DNA of 64,000 nucleotides from Nocardioides daeguensis (GTDB lineage Bacteria > Actinomycetota > Actinomycetes > Propionibacteriales > Nocardioidaceae): assembly GCF_019192965.1 (NCBI RefSeq), contig NZ_JAHTKU010000004.1, forward strand, positions 124,001 through 188,000, given 5' to 3'. Position 1 is the stretch's first letter; each line of letters begins with the position of its first letter. This document shows, piece by piece, positions 34,855-43,000 of the stretch. Under the pieces are notes generated by a model, which worked only from the letters and a program-made list of their open reading frames with translations, was not told the origin of the DNA and ran no database searches. A program made the position numbers and the translations under genes.

Positions 34855-34866
34855 GAGAGTCCTCCC

Positions 34867-35739
34867 ATGCGTCGCGCCTCCGCCCTGCTCCTGGCGGCCG
34901 CCCTCGTCGCGGTCACGCTGAGCGCCTGTGAGAAGTCCAGCAGCTCCGAGCCCGAGTACGTCGCCCTCGGCGACTCCTACACCGCCGGCCCCCTCATCGG
35001 CCGGCCCGACGGGCGCAACGGCTGCGTGCGCTCGCACAACAACTACCCCCACCTGCTCGCGAAGAAGGCGGACCTCGACCTCACCGACGTGAGCTGCTCG
35101 GGTGCGGCCACCGACGCCGTCGAGGGCGAGCAGCGGGTCCGGGCCCGCTCCATCGCGCCGCAGATCGACGCGGTGAGCAAGGACACCGACCTGGTGACGA
35201 TCGGCCTGGGCCTCAACGACCTCGGCCTGTCGGTGCGGGTGTTCATCAAGTGCGTGCAGCTCGGCAAGAGCGACCCCACCGGCGCGCCCTGCACCGAGGC
35301 CGACCAGGCCGCGGGCGCCAACAGCATCCAGGCGGCCCTCGACCAGATGGCGGACCGGATCGGCGGCGTCGTCGACGTGGTCACCGCCCGGGCGCCCAAG
35401 GCCCAGATCGTGCTCGTCGGCTACCCGACGATCTTCCCCGCGGAGGGAACCTGCAGCGAGCTCGCCATCGCGGCGGCCGACGTACCCCTCGTGCAGCACG
35501 TGGTCGACAGCATCAACGCCACGATGGCCACCGTCGCCGAGGACCGCGGGGCGACGTACCTCGACACGGCGACACCGAGCAAGGGCCACGACATCTGCGC
35601 CGACGACCCGTGGATCGCCGGCACGGCGGCCGCCAAGGGCCGGCGCGGCCTGGCCTGGCACCCGTACGCCGAGGAGCAGGTCATGGTCGCCGACCTGCTC
35701 GCCGACCTGGTCACCGACCTGCTCGCCGACCGGGCCTGA
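34867..35739 (+). CDS. SGNH/GDSL-hydrolase lipoprotein
   Basis: 290 aa. Signal peptide with lipobox LSAC (Cys21). SGNH motifs: ALGDSYTAG (Ser), CSGAATD (Gly), [10 protein letters not shown] (Asn), and AWHPYAEEQ with the catalytic His. Cysteines are spaced as in secreted actinobacterial esterases with disulfides. It would hydrolyse esters of lipids or polysaccharide acyl groups outside the membrane. It ends 11 nt before dtd. Confidence 0.87.
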   Translation: MRRASALLLAAALVAVTLSACEKSSSSEPEYVALGDSYTAGPLIGRPDGRNGCVRSHNNYPHLLAKKADLDLTDVSCSGAATDAVEGEQRVRARSIAPQIDAVSKDTDLVTIGLGLNDLGLSVRVFIKCVQLGKSDPTGAPCTEADQAAGANSIQAALDQMADRIGGVVDVVTARAPKAQIVLVGYPTIFPAEGTCSELAIAAADVPLVQHVVDSINATMATVAEDRGATYLDTATPSKGHDICADDPWIAGTAAAKGRRGLAWHPYAEEQVMVADLLADLVTDLLADRA

Positions 35740-35750
35740 GGAGCCGCAAC

Positions 35751-36179
35751 GTGCGCGCCGTACTCCAGCGGGTCAGCTCTGCCTCGGTCGTCGTCGACGG
35801 GAAGGTGGTCGGCGCCATCGACGCGCCCGGCCTGCTCGTCTACCTCGGCGTCACCCACGACGACGGCGACGCCGAGGTCGCCTGGATGGCCCGCAAGATC
35901 CGCGACCTGCGCATCCTCGACGACGAGCGCTCGGTCGGCGAGACCGGCGGTCCCGTGCTCGTCGTCTCCCAGTTCACCCTGTACGGCGACGCCCGCAAGG
36001 GCCGCCGCCCCACCTGGATCGCCGCCGCCCCCGGCCCGGTCAGCGAGCCGCTCTACGAGGCGGTCTGTGCTGCCCTCGCCGCCGCCGGGACCCCCGTGGA
36101 GAAGGGTGTCTTCGGCGCCGACATGTTGGTGAGCTCGGTCAACGACGGGCCGTTCACCGTGCTGCTCGAGACCCCCTGA
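35751..36179 (+). CDS. dtd: D-aminoacyl-tRNA deacylase
   Basis: 142 aa; GTG 35751 with GAGGAG 7 nt upstream, overlapping the end of the previous gene's region. [32 protein letters not shown] (catalytic Ser-Gln motif) and [10 protein letters not shown] (the GP motif) define Dtd. It removes D-amino acids from mischarged tRNA. A 65-bp palindrome begins at the base after its stop. Confidence 0.93.
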   Translation: MRAVLQRVSSASVVVDGKVVGAIDAPGLLVYLGVTHDDGDAEVAWMARKIRDLRILDDERSVGETGGPVLVVSQFTLYGDARKGRRPTWIAAAPGPVSEPLYEAVCAALAAAGTPVEKGVFGADMLVSSVNDGPFTVLLETP

Positions 36180-36244
36180 TCGTCGTACCGGACATCTGGG
36201 TCGCGGAAGAGACCGCATGACGACTCAGATGCCCGGTACGACGA
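36180..36244. repeat. Palindrome B-left: 24-bp arms, 17-nt loop
   Basis: Arms 36180-36203 (TCGTCGTACCGGACATCTGG plus GTCG) and 36221-36244 differ at only two pairs, both wobble-type, around a 17-nt loop (36204-36220). It begins right after the dtd stop. Its sequence matches the palindrome at 37303 and not the family flanking the gene at 212. Confidence 0.9.
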
Positions 36245-36296
36245 GCCCTGTGGAGAGCCCGCGCAGGGGCCCGGCCGATCAGCAGATCCTCTCCGG

Positions 36297-37340
36297 ATGG
36301 ACCTTCACCTCACCCGACCTGGCGTCGTGGCGCCGTCGCGCATCGACCTGCGAGGACTGACCGGGCCGACTCCCGGCCAGGCGCGCGGCCGGAGCTGGGT
36401 CCGCGTCGGTCCGTCCCTCTACCGGCCGGCAGACGTGGCCGACACGGTCGCCCAGCGGATCGTCGAGGTCGTGGCGGCCATGCCCGAGGGCAGCGCGGCG
36501 ACGGGATGGGCCGCGCTGCACTGGCAAGAGGCACGCTGGTTCGACGGGCTGGCCGCCGATGGATCGCGGTTGCCGATCCCGGTGGCGGTGGGCGATCGCC
36601 ACGCGAAGCGTCGATTCGCGGGGGCCAAGGTCTCGGAGGACTGGCTGTTCGCCGGGGACGTCATGCTCGTCGATGGGCTCCCGGTCACGGTGCCGGTGCG
36701 ATCGGTCACCTACGAGGCCCGCGTGGCTCGCGATGACACCGGCGCGCTGCAGGCCATCGAGATGGCGGCGTACGACGACCTGGCCAGCGTCGCGGAGCTG
36801 CAGGCCTACACCGCACGCCTGGTCAGCCGCCCCGGCAAGCGTCGCCTCGAGAAGGCGTTGGAGGTTGCGGACGAGAACGTCTGGTCACCGATGGAGGTCG
36901 TGATGCGGCGCTGGTGGCAGGCACGGGTGCCACGGGCGCTGCTGTGCAATCAGCCGATCTTCGACCTGAGCGGCAACCACCTCTTCACACCGGACCTGCT
37001 CGACCTCGAGGCCGGCGTCGCGGGCGAGTACGACGGCAAGGTCCACGACACCGGGCCGCGGCGGAGCAAGGATCTCGACCGCGACGAGCTCACCCGACGA
37101 CTCGGCATCGAGGTCGTCAGGGCGATGGCCGGTCGCGGCGAGGAGTCCCGGTTCCGGCGCCGTCTCCTGGGTGCCTACGAGCGAGCGGACCCCGATCGAC
37201 CCCGGCCGTGGACCATCGAGCAGCCCGCCTGGTGGGTCGACACGTCAACCGTGGCCCGACGCCGTGCGCTGAGTCCGACCGACCGCGAACGCTGGCTCGG
37301 GCATCGTCGTACCGGACAAAACGGTCGTGACGTCGCGTGA
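36297..37340 (+). CDS. Palindrome-flanked PD-(D/E)XK/DUF559-like protein (copy B)
   Basis: 347 aa; ATG 36297, MDLHLTRPG. It is clearly paralogous to the gene at 212 along its whole length (TPGQARG; DENVWSPME; QPIFDLSGNHLFTPDLLD; WWVDTSTVARRRALS). The nuclease-like core is E200, D233, E244-Y-D-G-K248-V-H250, then DLDRDELTRRLGIEVVR, as in Vsr/DUF559 proteins, and all key acidic residues are kept. The last codons (HRRTGQNGRDVA) run into the right palindrome, which supplies the stop. No transposase or partner gene is present. Function inferred only: DNA cleavage at or near the palindromes is one possibility. Confidence 0.72.
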   Translation: MDLHLTRPGVVAPSRIDLRGLTGPTPGQARGRSWVRVGPSLYRPADVADTVAQRIVEVVAAMPEGSAATGWAALHWQEARWFDGLAADGSRLPIPVAVGDRHAKRRFAGAKVSEDWLFAGDVMLVDGLPVTVPVRSVTYEARVARDDTGALQAIEMAAYDDLASVAELQAYTARLVSRPGKRRLEKALEVADENVWSPMEVVMRRWWQARVPRALLCNQPIFDLSGNHLFTPDLLDLEAGVAGEYDGKVHDTGPRRSKDLDRDELTRRLGIEVVRAMAGRGEESRFRRRLLGAYERADPDRPRPWTIEQPAWWVDTSTVARRRALSPTDRERWLGHRRTGQNGRDVA

Positions 37341-37369
37341 ATCACGACCCAGATGCCCGGTACGACGAT
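37303..37369. repeat. Palindrome B-right: 17-nt loop, overlaps gene end
   Basis: Outer arms ATCGTCGTACCGGACA (37303-37318) and 37354-37369 differ at one pair; inner arms GGTCG (37323-37327) and CGACC (37345-37349) surround a 17-nt loop. The left arm encodes the C-terminus of the nuclease-like protein, and the right arm ends 4 nt before the converging DUF4395 stop. Confidence 0.88.
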
Positions 37370-37373
37370 CAGA

Positions 37374-37832
37374 TCAGGCCGTGCGACGAGAAAGACGCAA
37401 CCCCAGCAGGTACATCTCGCAGCCCAGGCAGAACGCGAAGACGGCGTTGAGGAAGGCGGCGACGAACGCGAACGCGGCGAACACCTGGCCGAGCAGGACC
37501 GCGCCGGTCGCGAAGCCGATCGTGGCCACGACGGCGAACACGAGGCCGACGGCCTGGGCGAAGCGCGGCGGAGCCGGGTCCTCGAGGTGGTCCGGCGGCG
37601 CGAGGCGCGGACGGACCAGGGAGCGGAACAGCAGGCCCGTGGGCGTCTTGTGTACGCCGAGGCCGGCGCCGATCGCGAAGAGCACCGCCTGGACGCCGGT
37701 GATCACGGCGGCCACGCCGGGGGCGGCGTCGGAGAGCAGCAGCGCGACGGCGAACACGACGAGCGTGATGGCTGCGGTGAAGCGCGGGCCGCGCGGGTCG
37801 ACGCCGGCGACGGCGGGAGCAGTGGTGGTCAT
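37374..37832 (-). CDS. DUF4395 membrane protein
   Basis: 152 aa; ATG 37832 overlapping the thioredoxin stop by one base. Four TM segments; DPRGPRFTAAITLVVFAVALLL at the start and FAFCLGCEMYLLGLRL at the end with the family's cysteine pair. DUF4395 proteins often accompany thioredoxin-like proteins and rhodaneses, as here. It may be a membrane redox partner for the adjacent thioredoxin. Confidence 0.82.
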   Translation of the reverse strand: MTTTAPAVAGVDPRGPRFTAAITLVVFAVALLLSDAAPGVAAVITGVQAVLFAIGAGLGVHKTPTGLLFRSLVRPRLAPPDHLEDPAPPRFAQAVGLVFAVVATIGFATGAVLLGQVFAAFAFVAAFLNAVFAFCLGCEMYLLGLRLSRRTA

Positions 37833-38449
37833 CAGGACCCCTGGAGGGCGGGAAGGGCGGCGAGGACCTGCTCGCGGCGCGGGGCCCCGGCAGCCCGGGT
37901 GACCTCGTGACCGTGGCGGTCGAGCACCAGCGTGGTCGGCGTACGACGGACGTCGAGTGCGCGGACGAGCTCGAGGTGCTCCTCGGCGTCGATCTCGACA
38001 TGGGCGACGCCGTCGACCTGGCCGGCGACGTCGGAGAGCACCACCCGGGTGGTGCGGCAGGGAGCGCAGAACGCGCTGGAGAACTGCAGCAGGGTGGCCC
38101 GCTCCCCCAGCTCCGCGTCGGGCACGGAGGCGGCGATGCTCGACCACGCGGCGGAGGCGGAGGGGCCGGAGGTTTCGAGGCTCGGCGCTGGGGCGCCTCG
38201 CACCTCAACCACCGGTCGGCCATCGGCCACGGAGGCGCCGCGCGCCTCAACCACCGGACGGCCGTCGGCGGAGGCCGCGCCTCGCACCTCGACCACCGGA
38301 CGGCCGTCGGCGGAGGCCGCGCCTCGCACCTCGACCACCGGGCGGCTTGCCGCCGGGGAGGCGAAGGTGCCGTCGGTGCGGCGGCGGTACAGCCCGAAGC
38401 CGACCGCGGCGACCACGGCCAGCACGAGGATGAGGATCCCGGGGTTCAC
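37832..38449 (-). CDS. Membrane-anchored thioredoxin-like protein with repeat-derived linker
   Basis: 205 aa; GTG 38449. TM segment at residues 4-20 and a basic stop-transfer, then residues 36-95 made of PVVEVRGAASADGR-type units (14-aa period) ending GAPAPSLETS. The thioredoxin domain follows: LLQFSSAFCAPCRTTRVVLSD with active site CAPC, and RRTPTTLVLDRHG (cis-Pro). The linker is encoded by consecutive copies of the dispersed GGTTTCGAGG repeat. It would face outward and exchange disulfides, perhaps with DUF4395. Confidence 0.85.
   Translation of the reverse strand: MNPGILILVLAVVAAVGFGLYRRRTDGTFASPAASRPVVEVRGAASADGRPVVEVRGAASADGRPVVEARGASVADGRPVVEVRGAPAPSLETSGPSASAAWSSIAASVPDAELGERATLLQFSSAFCAPCRTTRVVLSDVAGQVDGVAHVEIDAEEHLELVRALDVRRTPTTLVLDRHGHEVTRAAGAPRREQVLAALPALQGS
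38171..38341 (-). repeat. Four tandem copies of the GGTTTCGAGG repeat within the thioredoxin gene
   Basis: A full copy (38171-38213) is followed by three copies (to about 38341) whose shared right half is CTCGCACCTC(A/G)ACCACCGG. The frame is open throughout and the unit spacing is 42 nt, so each adds 14 residues. Confidence 0.88.
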
Positions 38450-38466
38450 AGTTCTCCTTCAACGAC

Positions 38467-38501
38467 CGGCGGCGGCCCTCGGATTCCGAGAGCCGCCGCC
38501 G
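38467..38501 (-). terminator. Terminator after the rhodanese/DUF1416 operon
   Basis: CGGCGGCGGCCCTCGG (38467-38482) pairs with 38486-38501 with a single G-T pair and a 3-nt loop, 53 nt beyond the DUF1416 stop. Confidence 0.7.
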
Positions 38502-38502
38502 C

Positions 38503-38541
38503 GTCTCGATGCGCCCGCTCGTTCCGAGCGGGCTACTCGAC
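38503..38541. repeat. GTCTCGAT...CTACTCGAC repeat between operons
   Basis: GTCTCGATGCG and CTACTCGAC enclose the palindromic centre CCCGCTCGTTCCGAGCGGG. It has the same outer sequences as the copy in ygfZ (32152-32192), but a different centre. Confidence 0.7.
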
Positions 38542-38553
38542 GATCGAACGCCC

Positions 38554-38862
38554 TCAGAGGGTGATGAGGACCTCGGCGACCGAACCGGTCTGCGCCTGCA
38601 CGAGGCGGTCGACCGGGTCGGCCTTGGGGGCCAGGGTGCGCAGCGTCCACTGGCCGTCGCCGGCGAAGAACCGGAAGTGGCCGGTCGCGGAGGTCGGGAC
38701 CTCCGCGGTGAACTCGCCGGACTGGTCGAGCAGCCGGACGTAGGCGCTGGCCACCGGGGTGGCGTCGTCGCCGGTGCCGCGCACGACCTGGCCCTGGATC
38801 ACGGCCTCCTTGGCGACGTTGACCCCGTCAAGCGACAGGCCGCCGACCTTCGCGCCGCACAT
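38554..38862 (-). CDS. DUF1416 protein (SseC-like)
   Basis: 102 aa, ATG 38862 overlapping the rhodanese stop by one base. MCGAKVGGLSLDGVNVAKEAVIQGQVVR and ATGHFRFFAGDGQWTLRTL match DUF1416, which in mycobacteria (SseC) directly follows the thiosulfate sulfurtransferase gene. Predicted transthyretin-like beta fold; molecular function unknown, related to sulfur metabolism by context. Confidence 0.85.
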   Translation of the reverse strand: MCGAKVGGLSLDGVNVAKEAVIQGQVVRGTGDDATPVASAYVRLLDQSGEFTAEVPTSATGHFRFFAGDGQWTLRTLAPKADPVDRLVQAQTGSVAEVLITL

Positions 38863-39710
38863 CAGGCGTCACCGGGCTCGTCGCCGAGCGCGATCGGAAC
38901 GCCGACGAGGGAGCCGTACTCGGTCCACGAGCCGTCGTAGTTCTTGACGTTCTTCTTGCCGAGGAGCTCCTGCAGCACGAACCAGGTGAGCGAGGAGCGC
39001 TCACCGATGCGGCACAGGGCGATGGTGTCCTTGTCCTCGTCGAAGCCGACCTCGTTGTACAGCGCCTGCAGGTCCTCGTCGGACTTGAAGGTGCCGTCGT
39101 CGTTGGCGTTCTTGCTCCACGGGACGTTGACCGAGGTCGGGATGTGACCGGCGCGCTGCGACTGCTCCTGCGGGAGGTGGGCCGGGGCGAGCAGGCGACC
39201 GGCGTACTCGTCGGGGCTGCGCACGTCGACCAGGTTCTGGGTGCCGATCGCGGCGACGACGTCGTCACGGAAGGCCCGGATGGAGCGGTCCTGCTCCTGG
39301 GCGGTGTACGACGTCGCGGCGCGCTGCGGCAGCTCGTCGGTCAGCTCGCGACTGTCGAGCTCCCACTTCTTGCGGCCGCCGTCCATGAGCTTGACGTCCT
39401 GGTGGCCGTAGAGCTTGAAGTACCAGTAGGCGTAGGCCGCGAACCAGTTGTTGTTGCCGCCGTAGAGGACGACGGTGTCGTCGTTGGCGACGCCGCGCGA
39501 GGACAGCAGGGCCTCGAACTGCTCCTTGTTGACGAAGTCGCGGCGGACCTGGTCCTGGAGGTCGGTGGTCCAGTCGAGCTTGATCGCGCCCTTGATGTGG
39601 CCCTTGTCGTAGGCCGTGGTGTCCTCGTCGACCTCGATGATGACGACCTTGTCGGTGTCGAGGTTGTCCTCGACCCACTGGGTGGAGACGAGCGAATTCT
39701 CGCGGCTCAT
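38862..39710 (-). CDS. sseA: Thiosulfate sulfurtransferase (rhodanese, SseA/CysA type)
   Basis: 282 aa; ATG 39710 with AAGGA 7 nt before. Two rhodanese domains: the first (8-125) contains IEVDEDTTAYDKGHIKGAIKLDW; the second (about 150-275) has LVDVRSPDEYAG and the active loop CRIGERSS near residue 233. It moves sulfane sulfur from thiosulfate to an acceptor such as cyanide or a thiol. Upstream is a cysteine-rich leader peptide, pointing to control by cysteine supply. Confidence 0.92.
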   Translation of the reverse strand: MSRENSLVSTQWVEDNLDTDKVVIIEVDEDTTAYDKGHIKGAIKLDWTTDLQDQVRRDFVNKEQFEALLSSRGVANDDTVVLYGGNNNWFAAYAYWYFKLYGHQDVKLMDGGRKKWELDSRELTDELPQRAATSYTAQEQDRSIRAFRDDVVAAIGTQNLVDVRSPDEYAGRLLAPAHLPQEQSQRAGHIPTSVNVPWSKNANDDGTFKSDEDLQALYNEVGFDEDKDTIALCRIGERSSLTWFVLQELLGKKNVKNYDGSWTEYGSLVGVPIALGDEPGDA

Positions 39711-39869
39711 GATGATTCCTTACTGGTGTTCGCGTGGTGGATGCGATGGTGCGGTACGACGGACGGTGCTGATGCGGCAGCACGACGAGCGCACAGGACA
39801 GCGCCTGGGCGCGCGAGAGCGCCACGGAGGCGACGGGTGAGGTGGCAGAAGGCCGGACTCAGAAACCCG

Positions 39870-39950
39870 TCAGCAGGGTCGACACAGCGCCGAGCTGACG
39901 CGGCAGTTGTCCACCGCGCGCCGCTTGGTCAGCAGCAGGGTCGTCGACAT
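39870..39950 (-). CDS. Cysteine-rich leader peptide upstream of sseA
   Basis: 26 codons: MSTTLLLTKRRAVDNC then RVSSALCRPC and stop, with Cys at positions 16, 23 and 26. The pattern (LLTKRR-VD-CRV--ALCR) is that of small leader peptides found before sulfur genes in actinobacteria. A TAGTCT -10 box lies 7 nt before the ATG, so the mRNA is likely leaderless. Low charged tRNA-Cys would stall ribosomes near its end and change expression of sseA 159 nt downstream. The 39711-39869 stretch is otherwise empty of genes. Confidence 0.75.
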   Translation of the reverse strand: MSTTLLLTKRRAVDNCRVSSALCRPC

Positions 39951-39957
39951 GAGGAAG

Positions 39958-39963
39958 AGACTA
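39958..39963 (-). promoter_or_regulatory. -10 box for the leaderless leader peptide
   Basis: TAGTCT on the minus strand, 7 nt from the ATG at 39950. The position 17 nt further upstream (TTCGTG) is a weak -35, so an activator may be needed. Confidence 0.55.
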
Positions 39964-39996
39964 GGCGGCTTTCCCGGATCCACGAACTCGAACGCC

Positions 39997-40029
39997 CAAA
40001 TGATGAGACGCGTGTTCAAATAATGAGAC
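39997..40029 (-). promoter_or_regulatory. Direct repeats upstream of the sseA leader promoter
   Basis: CAAATGATGAGAC (39997-40009) and CAAATAATGAGAC (40017-40029) are 12/13 identical with a 20-bp period, i.e. two helical turns. They lie 34-72 nt upstream of the -10 box. A/T content is high against the background. Candidate activator or repressor site for the sulfur operon. Confidence 0.5.
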
Positions 40030-40069
40030 CGCCGCCCGGCGGGACCCCGCGGGCCCGCCGGGCGGCGGT
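40028..40069 (-). terminator. Terminator after the giant LamG/phosphoesterase gene
   Basis: A perfect 16-bp stem (ACCGCCGCCCGGCGGG, 40028-40043, with 40054-40069) and 10-nt loop, 19 nt beyond the stop at 40089. Confidence 0.8.
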
Positions 40070-40088
40070 CGTCAGATGGCGTGCCCGG

Positions 40089-43000
40089 TCAGCGCTTGCG
40101 GACCGTGAACACCGCCTTGTCCGCCGCGTGCGAGGCGCTTCCGGCGTACGTCGCCCGGACCTTCCAGGTCCCCCGGCGCAGGCTCCGCGGAGCCGTGCAG
40201 GTGGCGACACCGTCACGGATCGTCGCGGTGCACAGCACCCGACCGCCGCTGCGGAACACGACCTGGCCGCTCACCCCGGCGCCGACGGTCGCCCGCAGGA
40301 CGACCCGCTTGCCCGGCGCCAGCGAGGACTTCTTCGCCTTGGCCTTGAGACCCGGGTCGGCCTTCGCCGCCTGGTCGGCCACCTTCAGCACGAAGGTGCG
40401 CTGCGCCGGCTGGTGGCCCGCGTCGCCGACGTAGTCCGCGACGACCACGTAGTCACCCGGCGGCGGCAGGGTCCGCACGGTGCACGACGCGGTGCCGTTG
40501 ACGGCCATCGCCTCGCACAGCGTCTCCTCGCCCTCGAGGAAACGGACCAGACCGGTGGCCGAGGACGGCCCGATCTTCGCGGTCAGGGTCGGCTGCTGGC
40601 CGAAGGTGACCGAGGTGTTCGCCACGGTCACCGTCGCGGCCGCGCGGCTGTCGGCCGCCTTGACCACGTGGACCACCCGCGAGGCGATCGCCTGATTGCC
40701 GTTCTTGTCGGTCACCAGGTAGGTCAGCGGGTAGCTGCCGGCCTTCGTGGTGTCGACCGCACCGACGAACCCGACCGCGGCGGTGAGGTCACCGTCGGTG
40801 TCGTCGCTCGCGCTCACGCCGGCCTTCGGGTCGAAGGCCTCGCCGACGCTCAGCGTGGTCTCGGCCGGCACCGTGATGGTGGGCGCGTTCGTGTCGGTGC
40901 CGGCGGCCGTCGCCCGGAACACCGTGCCGAACTGGCGCAGCGAACCGATCCGAACGCCCGACTCGGTACGGCTCTCGGCCGTCCACGCGTAGACGTCGCC
41001 TGCCTTCAGGCCCTGCCACTCCACGCTCGCCGGCCAGCCCGACTTCGCGGTCTGGACGCCGATCACCTCGCTCGTCGGGGTGACCACGGTCAGCCCGTCG
41101 GTGGCGAAGGTCGTGGTGCGGCTGGACAGGTCGACCGGCAGGGTCAGGTTGTCCTCGGCACCGTTGTAGCGCTTGCGGTCGTCGTACTCGGTCGCACCGA
41201 AGTTCTTGAAGTGCGGCGAGTAGGTGTCGATGCTGACCTCGGAGCGGTCCACGTCGAACTGCAGGAGCCGCATCCAGCTGGCCCCGAACTGCAGCAGGTC
41301 GGTGGCCTTGTGGTCGGTGGCGCCGTCGCCGTCGAGGTCGATGTTGCCGGCACCGTCGACCTTGTCGGGCCACAGCTCGCTCGCGGGCACCTTGTAGAAC
41401 TGGTAGTCCGCCAGCAGCTCGACCACGTTGTGCTTCACCGTCGCGCTGGCACCCGTCTTCAGGTTGGTCCCGACGCCGTGCTCGTGGCCGGCGAGGATCA
41501 AGAAGACGTTCGGGTTGGCCGTGACGACCTCGTTGTAGAGCTTCGAGCCGTCACCGGAGAAGCTCGCACCGCGGCCGTCCTTCGCCGTCGACGGCGCGAG
41601 GTAGGCGTGGGTGAGCAGGATCCCGTTGCGGTCGGGGTAGCGGGCGAACACCGAGCTCGCCCAGTCGGCCTCGGCCTGCGTCACGCCGTAGGACAGGCCC
41701 ACCGCGACGAAGTCGAGACCGCCGGCCGAGAACAGGGCGTAGTTGTTCTGGTTGTCCTGTCCCGGGGTGCTGACCGCACCCTGGGCGTCGGTCGTCTCGT
41801 CCCAGGCGTGGTACGACGCACCGGCCGGCCACGACTGCGCAGCGCTGTAGTAGCGGCTCGGCCCGTAGTACTGGTTGAACCGCGACGTCGGACCGGTCTC
41901 GTTGCCCAGCTGGTTGTCGTGGTTGCCCGCGATCACCTGGTTGGGCACGCCCGAGCCGTCGAGGGTGGCCTGCGCGTCGGAGGTGAACTGGAACTCCCGG
42001 GTGACCTGGGCGTCGAGGCCCGGGTAGAGCAGCTGGCCGGTGCCGTTGGTCGCCAGCGGGTTGTAGTAGTCGTTCTCGATCACGTCACCGGTGTGTCCGG
42101 CCCACTTGATCTTGCGGGCCTCCGCCTGATCGGCGATCCAGTCGGTCGTCGCCCGGTAGGCCTTGGCCCAGATCGCCTGCTCCTCGGCCTTCATCAGGTC
42201 CGTGGACTCGGCCTTGCCGTCCCAGTCGTCGTAGGTGCCGCCGGCGGCACCCTCGGCGAGGTACTGGGTGTCGGTGAAGTGGGCCAGCGAGAAGTCGTAG
42301 TCCTCCGGCTTCTCGAAGGAGTCCTTGTCCTTGGTGGCGCTCTCGTCACGCGGGGAGAGGTCGTCGGCGAAGGGGTCGGTGCCGAGCACCAGCAGGTGCA
42401 CGGTGCCGCCGTCGATCATCGCGGGCTTGACCGCGGCGTTGAGGACGGTGTCGCCGTCACGGACGCCGCGCGCCGTGGCGAGCTCGACCCACGCCGACGT
42501 CTCGGTGTTCCAGGCCCGCAGGGTGACCGACCGCTCGGGGTCGACGATGCCCTTCCAGACGACCTGCTGACCGGCCACGGCCGGGCCGACCTGGACGTCG
42601 AAGCGCTGGAAGGGGAGGTCGCCGCTGGACGGGCTGGCCTTCCGCTCGTCGTCGTCGGGGACGAGACGACCGGTGATCGGCTGCCCGCCCTCGTGCTCGA
42701 ACTCGAGCGTCGTCGGGACCTGCTTCACCACGCCCTGCACGCCGCCGTCCGCGACGGTCGCGGTCGCCTTGCGGAAGGTGGTGGTGACGTCGCTGCCGTC
42801 GGGGCTGGTCGCGATCGCGGACAGCCGGACGACGCCCTTGCCCTCACCGGAGCCGGTGCCGCCGCCCGTGGCGATGGTGTCGGACTCGAAGGGGACCTCG
42901 AAGCGCAGCTCCTTGCCGAACACGTCGACCGCCGTGATGGCGAGCGTGTGCGCGCCGGCCTGGAGGCCGGGGCCGACCAGGTCGCCCTCCGCGACGGGCT

